Part shown: positions 1 through 8,487 of the stretch, piece by piece
Layout of the letters: every line of letters begins with the position of its first letter
Numbering within the stretch: the first letter of the stretch is position 1
Source of the DNA: Sphingobacteriales bacterium
GTDB taxonomy: Bacteria > Bacteroidota > Bacteroidia > UKL13-3
Reading direction: 5' to 3'
Length of the DNA stretch: 64,000 bases
Assembly (NCBI GenBank): GCA_021298155.1
Contig: JAJTEN010000001.1
Coordinates: 43,097-107,096 of the forward strand
The notes under the pieces: generated by a model
Database searches by the model: none
Told to the model about the DNA's origin: nothing
The model's input: the letters and a program-made list of their open reading frames with translations, nothing else
Program-made: the position numbers and the translations under genes

Positions 1-1
1 G

Positions 2-163
2 CTTCCAAGGGAAGATATTGCTAATATTGTTGGTACAGCTACTGAGACTGTTATTAGACTCTTATCTGAGTTTAAATCAGACAAGCTTATCGATATGGAA
101 GGAAAGAAAATTCGTATCTTAAACCAATCAGCACTCGAGAGAATTTCGCACGCATCTGTCTAG
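2..163 (+). CDS. Crp/Fnr family transcriptional regulator, C-terminal fragment
   Basis: Partial gene cut by the window's left edge; the last 53 codons and a TAG stop are present. The fragment has the helix-turn-helix end of Crp/Fnr regulators: LPREDIANIVGTATETVIRL is the typical recognition-helix region in which a Thr-Glu-Thr-Val-Ile-Arg stretch contacts DNA, followed by the short wing and tail. Members of this family activate genes on low oxygen or redox signals. It stands directly upstream of the cbb3 oxidase genes, the usual place in Bacteroidota for an FNR-like controller of that oxidase, and it is the natural candidate to bind the inverted repeat in front of ccoNO at 3738-3759. The sensor part is outside the window, so an iron-sulfur cluster cannot be confirmed. 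Confidence 0.85.
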   Translation, partial: LPREDIANIVGTATETVIRLLSEFKSDKLIDMEGKKIRILNQSALERISHASV

Positions 164-263
164 CTTGTATGTGTATGCATGACTTTAATCATACTCGGTT
201 TTGAGATAGGTCATATTTTGTAGAGCCACATAAAATTATTTTTGAAGATAAAATAATTGAGTT

Positions 264-1100
264 GTGGTAAGAAACATGCTTTTATTAATGGATGGCACTT
301 CAGACGCAGAGCGTTTGCTGGATTGTTCCATCAAAATTTTTCATAATCAAAAAGATCATTTTAATGGTGCTTTTGTAGATGGAATTAGCTCCAATAATTT
401 AAATGAAGTATTTGATACTAAAGAGCATTTGAGTTCCCAGTTTACTCGTTCAGAGATAATTGAGAAAATTCTTCATACAAATTTAAACAATAGTAATGAG
501 TTCATTAATCGCTTTGTAAAGAAATGCGAAGAGTTGAACCTACGCACTAAAGTATTTATTGGTCCGGAAGAAACCAATGAAGACTTGGTAAAAGAAAGCA
601 TGTTCAATGATTTGTTTTTGATAGGTAAAGATGTTTTTAGGAAACCAAATGTGTCTCGACAATCATTTGATGCTATCGAATCGTTAATGAGAAACACTAA
701 ATGTCCGATTGTTTTATTGTCGTGTGAGCAGATTTCATTTCAAAATGTAGTGCTAATCTATGATGGTAGTAAGCGTTCATTTGATGCCATCAAATTGTTT
801 ATGTATTTAATGAGCGAGTCTATTCAAAAGAATAATTTAATGCTCAATATTGTTGTTACAGAGAATAGTTCTAACAATGAAAAAGGTGTTATAGATTACC
901 TGAAAAATTACAAATTACATTTCTCCATAAACAGAGTTTATCCAGATAATTATTATTCAGAATTGTTAAATCTTTTAGTGAGTTTAAATTCATTTTTATT
1001 GGTAACGGGTGTGAATAGAAATGATATTTTGGAAGACTTAATTTTCAATAAGGAACATTCGTTTTTTATGCACGGTCAGAGGTCAATATTCTTTGGATAA
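264..1100 (+). CDS. Universal stress protein (UspA family), tandem-domain
   Basis: A 278-residue cytoplasmic protein of the UspA superfamily, long enough for two Usp folds. The N-terminal strand (MLLLMDGTSDAERLL) and the second-domain strand near residue 160 (VVLIYDGSKRSFDAIKLF) both have the Usp pattern of a hydrophobic strand, an Asp and then a helix. The ATP-binding G-2x-G-9x-G(S/T) motif is not clear, so nucleotide binding is doubtful. The longest frame begins with GTG at 264; an ATG at 276 is an alternative. It lies between the FNR-like regulator and ccoI, 5 nt before ccoI, and is probably co-transcribed. Usp genes are common companions of FNR and cbb3 loci. The precise role is unknown. 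Confidence 0.75.
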   Translation: MVRNMLLLMDGTSDAERLLDCSIKIFHNQKDHFNGAFVDGISSNNLNEVFDTKEHLSSQFTRSEIIEKILHTNLNNSNEFINRFVKKCEELNLRTKVFIGPEETNEDLVKESMFNDLFLIGKDVFRKPNVSRQSFDAIESLMRNTKCPIVLLSCEQISFQNVVLIYDGSKRSFDAIKLFMYLMSESIQKNNLMLNIVVTENSSNNEKGVIDYLKNYKLHFSINRVYPDNYYSELLNLLVSLNSFLLVTGVNRNDILEDLIFNKEHSFFMHGQRSIFFG

Positions 1101-1105
1101 CCGCT

Positions 1106-3526
1106 ATGGAAATTGTAGAAAAGGATAAAAAATTAAGTTGTTTTCATTGTGGCGATACCATTAGCAATAAGCCATTAGTGTTCGATGATAAAAACTTTTG
1201 TTGTCAGGGTTGCGAGGGAGTATACGCCTTATTAAGTCAACATAACTTATGTGATTATTATAATTTAGATGAGGCTCCTGGCCTAACCCAAAAGAATCCA
1301 GTTTCTAAAATTAAATTTAATTATTTAGACGATGAGCAGATTCAGTCGCAGCTCATTCAATATAGAGATAGTAAGATTTCTAAAATAACCTTTCATATGC
1401 CAACTATGCATTGCAGTAGTTGTATTTGGTTATTAGAAAGTTTATACAAAATTGAAGCAGGTGTTACATACTCGCGAGTTGATTTTTTAAAGAAGCAATT
1501 GAGTGTTACTTTTAACCATACTATTTGTAGTTTACGTCAATTAGTAGAATTGTTAAGTTCATTAGGCTACGAGCCTGCTTTAAACATGAACGACTTAACA
1601 GGCAAAAAGGAGCAACATAGTAATAGAAGATTATTGTATCAAATGGGCGTGGCTGGATTTGCATTTGGTAATATTATGCTCATTAGTTTTCCAGAATATT
1701 TTGGACTTGATAGCTTTTCGCACCATGCTTTCTCTAGGTTATTTGGATACTTAAATTTAGTGTTAGCCTTACCTGTATTTTTATATGCTTCTCAAGATTA
1801 TTTTATCTCTGCCTATAAGAGCTTAAAAAAAGGGGTGGTAAACATAGATTTTCCTTTGGCATTAGGGATTTTAGTAATGTTTTTTAGAAGTTCTTATGAG
1901 GTGATTTCTCAAACTGGCATTGGTTTTTTTGACACCCTAGCAGGCTTGGTATTTTTTCTATTATTAGGGAAATGGGTTCAGCAAAGAACCATAGATACCT
2001 TATCTTTTGAGCGCGATTATACTTCTTATTTTCCTGTGGCTGTATCAGTAATTAAAGGCAATGAAGAAACCACAGTACCTGTTACGCAATTAAAAATTGG
2101 CGATAGGATTTTAATTAGAAATAATGAAATTATTCCAGCAGATTCTATCCTTTTACAAGGAGATGCTCAGATAGATTTTAGTTTTGTTACAGGTGAAAAT
2201 GATCCGATAACAAAGGTTTTTGGAGAAATTATTTATGCTGGTGGCCGACAAGTAGGAGGAACCATAGAGTTGGAAGTATGTAAGAGTGTTTCTCAAAGTT
2301 ACCTCACACAATTATGGAATAGTGAACATTTCTCTAAATCTGCTGAAAGCACTATTCAGTCGTTCCAAACCATGGTTAGCAAATACTTTACCTTTGCTTT
2401 ATTAATCATTGCATTTGGTTCAGCATTTTTTTGGCTTTGGTTTGAACCAAGTAAAAGTATGGCAGCCTTTACTGCTGTTCTCATCATAGCTTGCCCATGC
2501 GCCTTGGCTTTATCATCTCCCTTTGCACTAGGAAATGCGATGCGTATGATGGGCCGCGCAAAGTTTTATTTAAAGTCGCCCAGTGTAATAGAAAAAATGG
2601 CTAATGTTAATCACTTAGTTTTCGATAAAACAGGTACTTTAACCCAGGCAAGTGAAGCAAATATTATGTTTGAAGGTGCAGAATTAACAAATGAGAATAA
2701 AGCTTTGATTCATGCTTTATGTATTAATTCTGTTCATCCGTTAAGTAAGCAAATCATACACTTTTTATCATTTGAGTATTCTCAAAAATTGGTTGTTCAA
2801 GATTTTTCGGAAGTATTAGGTAAAGGATTGCAAGCCATAATTCGCGGCATCAAGATTAAAGTTGGTTCAGCCAATTTTATGGGACTACAAAAAGAGGCTG
2901 AAGCTGTTGGAGTAAATACTTCTGTTTATGTAGAAATTGGAGGTGTTATTATAGGTAAATTTAATATAACGAATGCATACAGGCCTCAATTAGCAAGTGT
3001 TTTAACGGGATTAAGTGAACAAAATAAATTGAGTTTATTAAGTGGAGATAATGATTCTGAAAGAGTACGCCTAAGTACTTATTTTCCTAAGGAAGCCCAG
3101 TTGTTATTTTCTATGAGCCCGTCGGAGAAAATGTTATATATACATCAATTAAAAGAGAGTGGTGAAAAGGTTGCCATGATTGGTGATGGATTAAACGATT
3201 CCGGAGCTCTAAAGGTTGCTGATATTGGGATTTCGGTTTCAGAAAATACAGCACATTTTACTCCTAGTAGCGATGCCATAATGGATGCTCATTCTTTTGC
3301 CAAGCTGAACCAATTTTTTAAGTATTCTAAAAGTACATTAAAGGTAATTCATATCAGTTTTGTAATTTCATTGGTGTACAATGTTATCGGGTTAAGTTTT
3401 GCGGTTCAAGGAGTATTATCTCCTCTAATGGCAGCCATTTTAATGCCTATAAGTAGTATAAGTGTTATTTTATTTACTACTACCGCTACCTATATATTTG
3501 CTCGTAGAGATAAAATTTTAAATTAG
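1106..3526 (+). CDS. ccoI: cbb3 oxidase-associated copper-translocating P-type ATPase CcoI (FixI)
   Basis: An 806-residue P1B-type ATPase of the inner membrane that exports copper to the periplasmic side for assembly of the CuB centre of cbb3 oxidase. An N-terminal cysteine-rich metal-binding part (CFHCGD and CCQGCEGVY, residues about 12-37) is followed by a heavy-metal-associated domain with MHCSSC near residue 101, transmembrane helices, the membrane metal motif CPCALALSS near 462, the phosphorylation motif DKTGTLT near 506 and the hinge motif GDGLND near 692. This arrangement is diagnostic of CcoI rather than of general copper-resistance ATPases. It is followed after 6 nt by ccoS and belongs to the cco cluster. 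All catalytic motifs are intact. Confidence 0.95.
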   Translation: MEIVEKDKKLSCFHCGDTISNKPLVFDDKNFCCQGCEGVYALLSQHNLCDYYNLDEAPGLTQKNPVSKIKFNYLDDEQIQSQLIQYRDSKISKITFHMPTMHCSSCIWLLESLYKIEAGVTYSRVDFLKKQLSVTFNHTICSLRQLVELLSSLGYEPALNMNDLTGKKEQHSNRRLLYQMGVAGFAFGNIMLISFPEYFGLDSFSHHAFSRLFGYLNLVLALPVFLYASQDYFISAYKSLKKGVVNIDFPLALGILVMFFRSSYEVISQTGIGFFDTLAGLVFFLLLGKWVQQRTIDTLSFERDYTSYFPVAVSVIKGNEETTVPVTQLKIGDRILIRNNEIIPADSILLQGDAQIDFSFVTGENDPITKVFGEIIYAGGRQVGGTIELEVCKSVSQSYLTQLWNSEHFSKSAESTIQSFQTMVSKYFTFALLIIAFGSAFFWLWFEPSKSMAAFTAVLIIACPCALALSSPFALGNAMRMMGRAKFYLKSPSVIEKMANVNHLVFDKTGTLTQASEANIMFEGAELTNENKALIHALCINSVHPLSKQIIHFLSFEYSQKLVVQDFSEVLGKGLQAIIRGIKIKVGSANFMGLQKEAEAVGVNTSVYVEIGGVIIGKFNITNAYRPQLASVLTGLSEQNKLSLLSGDNDSERVRLSTYFPKEAQLLFSMSPSEKMLYIHQLKESGEKVAMIGDGLNDSGALKVADIGISVSENTAHFTPSSDAIMDAHSFAKLNQFFKYSKSTLKVIHISFVISLVYNVIGLSFAVQGVLSPLMAAILMPISSISVILFTTTATYIFARRDKILN

Positions 3527-3532
3527 AGAAAG

Positions 3533-3736
3533 ATGACAATAATATTCATGTTAATTGGTGTAAGTTTATTGATGGCATTGGGTTTTTTAATGGCCTTTGT
3601 TTGGTCTGTAAAAAGCGGACAAATGGAAGACGACTATACACCCTCTGTGCGTATGTTGTTTGAAGACAAGCCATCAACAGAAAAAAAAGAAACAAGTCCA
3701 ATTTTAAATACTGATAAAAATCAGATGGGATTATAA
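3533..3736 (+). CDS. ccoS: cbb3-type cytochrome oxidase assembly protein CcoS
   Basis: A 67-residue protein with one N-terminal transmembrane helix (about residues 3-25) followed by the family signature WSVKSGQMEDDYTP, a glycine-flanked segment ending in acidic residues. CcoS is needed for insertion of haem and copper into CcoN. Its position directly behind ccoI (6-nt gap) and before ccoNO is the standard gene order. Family members are about 50-70 residues long, so this one is full length. The hydrophilic C-terminal tail rich in Lys and Glu is typical and variable. Confidence 0.9.
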   Translation: MTIIFMLIGVSLLMALGFLMAFVWSVKSGQMEDDYTPSVRMLFEDKPSTEKKETSPILNTDKNQMGL

Positions 3737-3737
3737 G

Positions 3738-3776
3738 TTATGTCATTTTTCTGACATAAAACTGACAATACATTTG
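3738..3776 (+). promoter_or_regulatory. Promoter of ccoNO with an inverted-repeat operator (FNR/CRP-type geometry)
   Basis: A perfect inverted repeat TTATGTCA-N6-TGACATAA occupies 3738-3759. Its spacing (pentamers TGTCA/TGACA six bases apart) equals that of Crp/Fnr-family sites. A perfect Bacteroidota -7 box, TACATTTG, follows at 3769-3776, 26 nt before the ccoNO start. No TTG -33 box is present at the normal distance; the repeat sits there instead, as expected for an activator that replaces the -33 contact. That the FNR-like protein encoded at the left edge binds here is an inference. Confidence 0.6.
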
Positions 3777-3802
3777 ATACTTTAAAAATCAAACCAGAAT
3801 CT

Positions 3803-5932
3803 ATGCAAGTGGAAAACTTTAACTATGACAACCGGATAGTCCGGAACTTCATTATTGCCTCAGTAGTATTTGGCGTAGTGGGTATGTTGGTGGGTTTAAT
3901 TGCGGCTATACAGCTTTACTACCCGGCATTTAACTTTAATCTACCTTATACTTCGTTTGGCAGAATTAGGCCTTTACATACCAATGCAGTAATTTTTGCC
4001 TTTGTGGGTAATGCAATTTTTGCAGGGGTATATTATTCATTACAACGCCTATGTAAGGCAAGATTATTTAGTGATTTTTTAAGTAATTTTCATTTTTGGG
4101 GTTGGCAGTTAATCATTTTAGCAGCAGCTATAACATTGCCTTTAGGTCTTACTACTTCAAAAGAATATGCCGAATTAGAGTGGCCAATTGATATTGCCAT
4201 TGCATTGGTTTGGGTAGCATTTGGTGCTAATATGATTGGTACCATCATTAAACGCAGAGAGCGTCATATGTATGTATCTATTTGGTTCTATTTAGCCACG
4301 TTTGTAACGGTTGCTGTTCTGCATATAGTAAACTCATTTGAATTACCTATAAGCTGGGGTAAAAGTTATATGTTGTATGCCGGTGTTCAAGATGCATTGG
4401 TACAATGGTGGTACGGACATAACGCGGTGGCATTTTTCTTAACTACTCCTTATTTAGGAATGATGTATTATTATTTACCTAAGGCTGTAAATCGTCCGGT
4501 TTATTCTTATAAATTGTCTATTTTACACTTTTGGACATTAATCTTCTTATACATTTGGGCTGGTCCGCATCACTTATTATATTCTAGTTTACCAGATTGG
4601 GCTCAATCTTTAGGTGTGGTTTTCTCAGTTATGTTGATTGCTCCATCTTGGGGTGGTATGATTAACGGATTGTTAACGTTAAGAGGAGCTTGGGATAGAG
4701 TAAGAGATGAGCCAGTACTTAAGTTTTTTGCGGTGGGTGTTACTGCATATGGTATGGCTACTTTTGAAGGTCCGTTATTGAGTTTGAAAAACGTTAATGC
4801 TATTGCACACTTTACCGATTGGATTGTAGCACACGTTCACACAGGTGCTTTGGGTTGGAATGGATTAATGACATTTGGTATGTTCTATTGGTTAGTTCCT
4901 AAGATTTATGGTACCAAATTGTATTCAAAATCATTAGCTAATACTCATTTTTGGATTTCAACTTTAGGCATTTTATTCTATGCTATTCCTATGTATTGGA
5001 GTGGGTTTGCACAAGGTATGATGTGGAAAGAGTTTTTACCAGAAGGTATGTTAAAGTATCCTAACTTCTTAGAAACTACTTTGCAAGTTATTCCTATGCA
5101 TATAATGCGTTCTATTGGTGGAACTTTATTTTTAAGTGGTTTATTCGTTATGATTTATAACTTAATGAAAACTGCTGCTCAAGGTAAATTAATTGCCAAT
5201 GAAGCTGCTTCTGCTCCTGCATTAGAGAAAAACTATGTTCCTCAGGGAGCAAATACATACTGGCATAAGGTTTTTGAGCGTAAGCCAGTTACTTTTACTA
5301 TGTTAACTATTGTGGCAATTTTAATTGGTGGTATGGTAGAAATTATCCCGATGTTAACTATCAAATCTAATGTAGTTACCATTAGCAGTGTTAAGCCATA
5401 TACTCCATTAGAATTGCAAGGTAGAGATATATACATTCGAGAAGGTTGTGTAAGCTGTCACTCTCAAATGATCCGTCCGTTTAGAAGCGAAACCGAGCGT
5501 TATGGGGAATATTCAAAAGCAGGCGAATATGTATATGACCATCCATTTTTATGGGGTTCTAAACGTACTGGTCCAGACTTAATGCGCTTGGGTTGTAAGT
5601 ATCCAGATAGTTGGCACTACAATCACATGGTTGGACCAAGGTCTATGTCGCCTGGTTCTATTATGCCAGCCTATCCTTGGCTAGTAGAAAACGATTTAAA
5701 TACATCTAATACTGCTGATAAGATTAATGCAATGCGCACTTTAGGTGTACCATATGAAAAAGGGTTTGAAGACAAAGCAGAGGCTCACTTAATGAACCAA
5801 GCCAAGAAGATTGCTGAAGGCTTAACTAAAGATGGGTATCCTGTAGAAGCAAATAAAGAAATTATTGCTCTTATTGCCTACATGCAGCGCTTAGGTACAG
5901 ATATTAAATTAAGTAAAACCGCAAGTAAATAA
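3803..5932 (+). CDS. ccoNO: cbb3-type cytochrome c oxidase, fused CcoN-CcoO subunit
   Basis: A 709-residue fusion of the catalytic subunit CcoN (residues about 1-480) and the membrane-anchored monohaem cytochrome c CcoO (about 490-700). It reduces oxygen to water with high affinity and pumps protons. The CcoN part has many membrane helices and the haem and CuB histidines in PLHTNAVIF, WWYGHNAVAFF, WAGPHHLLYSS and VAHVHTGALGW. The CcoO part begins with a transmembrane helix (about 495-515) and carries a single haem-binding CVSCH at about 549-553, followed by the family sequence SQMIRPFRSE. The fusion is normal in Bacteroidota and strongly supports that assignment. It is preceded by its own promoter and followed by ccoQ-like and ccoP genes. 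Confidence 0.96.
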   Translation: MQVENFNYDNRIVRNFIIASVVFGVVGMLVGLIAAIQLYYPAFNFNLPYTSFGRIRPLHTNAVIFAFVGNAIFAGVYYSLQRLCKARLFSDFLSNFHFWGWQLIILAAAITLPLGLTTSKEYAELEWPIDIAIALVWVAFGANMIGTIIKRRERHMYVSIWFYLATFVTVAVLHIVNSFELPISWGKSYMLYAGVQDALVQWWYGHNAVAFFLTTPYLGMMYYYLPKAVNRPVYSYKLSILHFWTLIFLYIWAGPHHLLYSSLPDWAQSLGVVFSVMLIAPSWGGMINGLLTLRGAWDRVRDEPVLKFFAVGVTAYGMATFEGPLLSLKNVNAIAHFTDWIVAHVHTGALGWNGLMTFGMFYWLVPKIYGTKLYSKSLANTHFWISTLGILFYAIPMYWSGFAQGMMWKEFLPEGMLKYPNFLETTLQVIPMHIMRSIGGTLFLSGLFVMIYNLMKTAAQGKLIANEAASAPALEKNYVPQGANTYWHKVFERKPVTFTMLTIVAILIGGMVEIIPMLTIKSNVVTISSVKPYTPLELQGRDIYIREGCVSCHSQMIRPFRSETERYGEYSKAGEYVYDHPFLWGSKRTGPDLMRLGCKYPDSWHYNHMVGPRSMSPGSIMPAYPWLVENDLNTSNTADKINAMRTLGVPYEKGFEDKAEAHLMNQAKKIAEGLTKDGYPVEANKEIIALIAYMQRLGTDIKLSKTASK

Positions 5933-5940
5933 AAATTATC

Positions 5941-6102
5941 ATGTTCAAACAACATATTCAAAGCATGGTGGGAATTGAGTCGGGTTACCTGATATTTTCA
6001 CTCGTAGTATTTATTAGTTTTTTCCTCGGTGTTTTATGGTATGTACTCAAAGCCGATAAAAACTATATCAAGGATATGGAACAAAAACCTTTTGAAAATT
6101 AA
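5941..6102 (+). CDS. ccoQ: Small CcoQ-like single-helix protein
   Basis: A 53-codon ORF between ccoNO and ccoP, 8 nt after ccoNO and 4 nt before ccoP. It encodes a short amphipathic start (MFKQHIQSMVGIESG), one transmembrane helix (about residues 16-36, LIFSLVVFISFFLGVLWYVL) and a charged cytoplasmic tail (KADKNYIKDMEQKP). Size, one helix and position match CcoQ/FixQ, which stabilises the cbb3 complex. CcoQ sequences are poorly conserved, so the call rests mostly on topology and gene order. A longer ORF in another frame starting at 6029 overlaps it but is only an upstream extension of ccoP. Confidence 0.8.
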   Translation: MFKQHIQSMVGIESGYLIFSLVVFISFFLGVLWYVLKADKNYIKDMEQKPFEN

Positions 6103-6106
6103 AATT

Positions 6107-6991
6107 ATGAAGAAGAGTATATTATTTGCCGTGACTGGCTTGCTATTGTTTGCTGGCACTATATCTGCTCAAAATGCAGCTCCTGCTGTAGCCGATTCTT
6201 CAAACATTAGCTTATCTAGTATTTTAATAGCGGTTAATGTAGTTTTATTATTATTTGTATTGTTTCTTTTAGGAACATTAACTACCGCTATTCAAAAGTT
6301 GCGTAGTGGTGATACCGATAAAGTTCAATTAAGTTGGTGGGATAAATTTGCTGCTTTAAAATCTGAGAAAACTGAAGAAGAATTAAGATTAGATGAGGAT
6401 TTTGATGGCATTCATGAATTAGATAATCCAACTCCTCCTTGGTTCAACTTTATATTTTATACCTCTATTATAGCTGCTATTTTATATTTGTTAAATTACC
6501 ATGTGTTTAAAATTGGTCAATTACAAGATGCAGAATATACCAGTGAGGTAACTAAAGCTAAAGCTGAGGTGGATGCTTATTTAAAGAACTCGGGTAGTCT
6601 GGTAGATGAAAACAATGTTCAGTTTATTCAAGATAAAAAGGTATTAGCTGAGGGACAGCAATTATATGCTGAAAAATGTGCGGTTTGCCATTTAGCTGAT
6701 GGGGGTGGTGTTGTAGGTCCAAATTTAACAGACGATTATTGGTTACACGGTGGCCATATTCAGTCTATTTTTAAGACCATTAAATATGGTGTTCCAGCAA
6801 AAGGTATGATTGCTTGGCAAAATACTTTTAACGGTAAACAAATGGAAGCTTTAGCATCGTATGTAAAATCACTTCATGGTACCAAACCTGCTGTGGCTAA
6901 AGAAGCTCAAGGTGAGCTATACCAAGAGGGTGGTGCTGCCGCACCAGTAGCAGATTCAACTGCCGCTACTGCAATGGTTGAACCTAAATAA
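6107..6991 (+). CDS. ccoP: cbb3-type cytochrome c oxidase subunit CcoP (single haem c)
   Basis: A 294-residue membrane cytochrome c that passes electrons to CcoO and CcoN. I chose the ATG at 6107 because it starts a good signal-like helix (MKKSILFAVTGLLLFAGTISAQ) and lies just behind the ccoQ-like ORF. A second helix spans about residues 36-60, and the CcoP signature DGIHELDNPTPPWF with a third helix follows (about 105-145). One cytochrome c domain has CAVCH near residue 190 and a likely Met ligand in GMIAW. Canonical proteobacterial CcoP has two CxxCH motifs; only one is present here. The C-terminus is a low-complexity Ala/Glu/Pro tail. A perfect hairpin terminator follows. Confidence 0.92.
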   Translation: MKKSILFAVTGLLLFAGTISAQNAAPAVADSSNISLSSILIAVNVVLLLFVLFLLGTLTTAIQKLRSGDTDKVQLSWWDKFAALKSEKTEEELRLDEDFDGIHELDNPTPPWFNFIFYTSIIAAILYLLNYHVFKIGQLQDAEYTSEVTKAKAEVDAYLKNSGSLVDENNVQFIQDKKVLAEGQQLYAEKCAVCHLADGGGVVGPNLTDDYWLHGGHIQSIFKTIKYGVPAKGMIAWQNTFNGKQMEALASYVKSLHGTKPAVAKEAQGELYQEGGAAAPVADSTAATAMVEPK

Positions 6992-7011
6992 TTTAAAATA
7001 ATATTTTGTTT

Positions 7012-7055
7012 AAGAGTTTGATGGTTCGCAGTAAACAAATCATCAAACTCTTTTT
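7012..7055 (+). terminator. Hairpin terminator between ccoP and ccoG
   Basis: A perfect 12-bp stem (7012-7023 with 7041-7052, AAGAGTTTGATG against CATCAAACTCTT), a 17-nt loop and a T run. It lies 12 nt before the ccoG start, so it would separate the oxidase genes from the assembly genes or set their ratio. Confidence 0.75.
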
Positions 7056-7067
7056 AATTTAAAAAGT

Positions 7068-8483
7068 ATGAACGGAGCAAGTCCCATAGCCGATGAGCAT
7101 TTTCGCGACGAATTATCGAATGTAGATAAAAAGGGTAAACGTTTGTGGGTATTTCCTAAAAAACCTAAAGGCGATTTCTATAATTACAGAACCTGGTTTA
7201 GTTGGTTTTTAATGGCTCTTATGTTTACTGGGCCTTTTTTAAAATTTGAAGGCAAGCCTTTGTTATTGTTAAATGTATTAGAGAGAAAATTTATCGTTTT
7301 TGGAATGGTGTTTTGGCCGCAAGACCTTAACTTATTTGCCATTTTAATGCTTTCTTTCGTTTTGTTTATCGTTCTTTTTACAGTTTTATTTGGAAGGGTA
7401 TGGTGTGGTTGGGCTTGTCCGCAAACCATTTTTATGGAAATGCTTTTCCGAAAAATTGAGTACTTCATCGAAGGCGATTCTGCTCAGCAAAAAAAACTGG
7501 CGAGTCAAGAATGGAATACAGAAAAAATCACTAAAAGAGGTATTAAACATACTTTGTTCTGGATACTTTCTTTTATAATAGCCAATACTTTCTTAGGGTA
7601 TATCATCGGTATTGATCAATTGAAGTTGTTGGTTCAAGACGGACCATTATCGCATTTGGGTAAGTTTTCTTCTTTATTAATTTTTACTACGGTTTTCTAT
7701 TTTGTATTTGCTCATTTAAGAGAGTTAGTTTGTATTTTTATTTGTCCGTACGGTCGTTTGCAAGGGCTTATGTTAGACAAAAACTCTATGGTTGTGGCGT
7801 ATGATTTTGTGAGAGGTGAGCCAAGGGGTAAAATTAAAAAAGAGGTTCAAGCAGATAAAGGCGATTGTATAGATTGTAAGTTATGCGTGCAAGTTTGTCC
7901 AACCGGAATTGATATTAGAAATGGTACTCAATTGGAGTGTATCAATTGTACTGCCTGTATAGATGCTTGCGATGAGGTTATGGTGAAGATAGAGAAGCCA
8001 AAAGGTCTTATTAGATTTGCATCTATTAACAATATAACTCAGGGAACCAAATTAGGGTTGAACCTAAGAAATGGTGCATATACCGTGGTATTATTAGGTT
8101 TGTTAAGTGTGTTTTTCTATATGCTTATTACTCGTAAACAAATAGAAACAACCTTGTTAAGAACGTCTGGGATGTTATATCAAACACAAGCAGATGGAAA
8201 AATATCTAATCTTTATAGCATTGAGTTTGTAAATAAAACGTTTGATGAATTGCCTTTAGAATTAAAATTGGTTGAGCCAAAAGGCGAGATTAAACTTATT
8301 GATGGTGCTGATATTTTGGTTCATAAAGAAAGTGTAGGTAAAACTTCATTCTTTTTGTTGAGAGATGCGAGTGAAATAACTAAAATTGCTACTCCTGTAG
8401 TTATCGAGGTATGGAGTAATGGCAAGTTAATCGAAACCATGAAATCATCGTTTAATGGTCCGGTTTTAAAACAAACTAATTAA
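7068..8483 (+). CDS. ccoG: Cytochrome c oxidase accessory protein CcoG (FixG/RdxA)
   Basis: A 471-residue polytopic membrane iron-sulfur protein, a cupric reductase that helps deliver copper to cbb3 oxidase. An N-terminal cytosolic part is followed by membrane helices with the NapH/CcoG-type motifs GWACPQTIF near residue 115 and CIFICPYG near 222. A double ferredoxin-like cluster region follows, with CIDCKLCVQVCP near 266 and CINCTACIDACD near 290, then a transmembrane helix and a C-terminal Ig-like periplasmic domain (about 365-465). This is the complete FixG architecture. It is followed after 4 nt by ccoH. Confidence 0.95.
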   Translation: MNGASPIADEHFRDELSNVDKKGKRLWVFPKKPKGDFYNYRTWFSWFLMALMFTGPFLKFEGKPLLLLNVLERKFIVFGMVFWPQDLNLFAILMLSFVLFIVLFTVLFGRVWCGWACPQTIFMEMLFRKIEYFIEGDSAQQKKLASQEWNTEKITKRGIKHTLFWILSFIIANTFLGYIIGIDQLKLLVQDGPLSHLGKFSSLLIFTTVFYFVFAHLRELVCIFICPYGRLQGLMLDKNSMVVAYDFVRGEPRGKIKKEVQADKGDCIDCKLCVQVCPTGIDIRNGTQLECINCTACIDACDEVMVKIEKPKGLIRFASINNITQGTKLGLNLRNGAYTVVLLGLLSVFFYMLITRKQIETTLLRTSGMLYQTQADGKISNLYSIEFVNKTFDELPLELKLVEPKGEIKLIDGADILVHKESVGKTSFFLLRDASEITKIATPVVIEVWSNGKLIETMKSSFNGPVLKQTN

Positions 8484-8487
8484 GATT

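Noticed and set aside
179..192. ATGAC-TTTA-ATCAT as an FNR site before the universal stress gene
   Set aside because: One half site differs from the other and no -7 box follows at the right distance, so it could be chance in AT-rich DNA.
6029..6106. Upstream extension of ccoP
   Set aside because: The extension overlaps the ccoQ-like ORF in another frame and would place the signal-like helix inside the protein.
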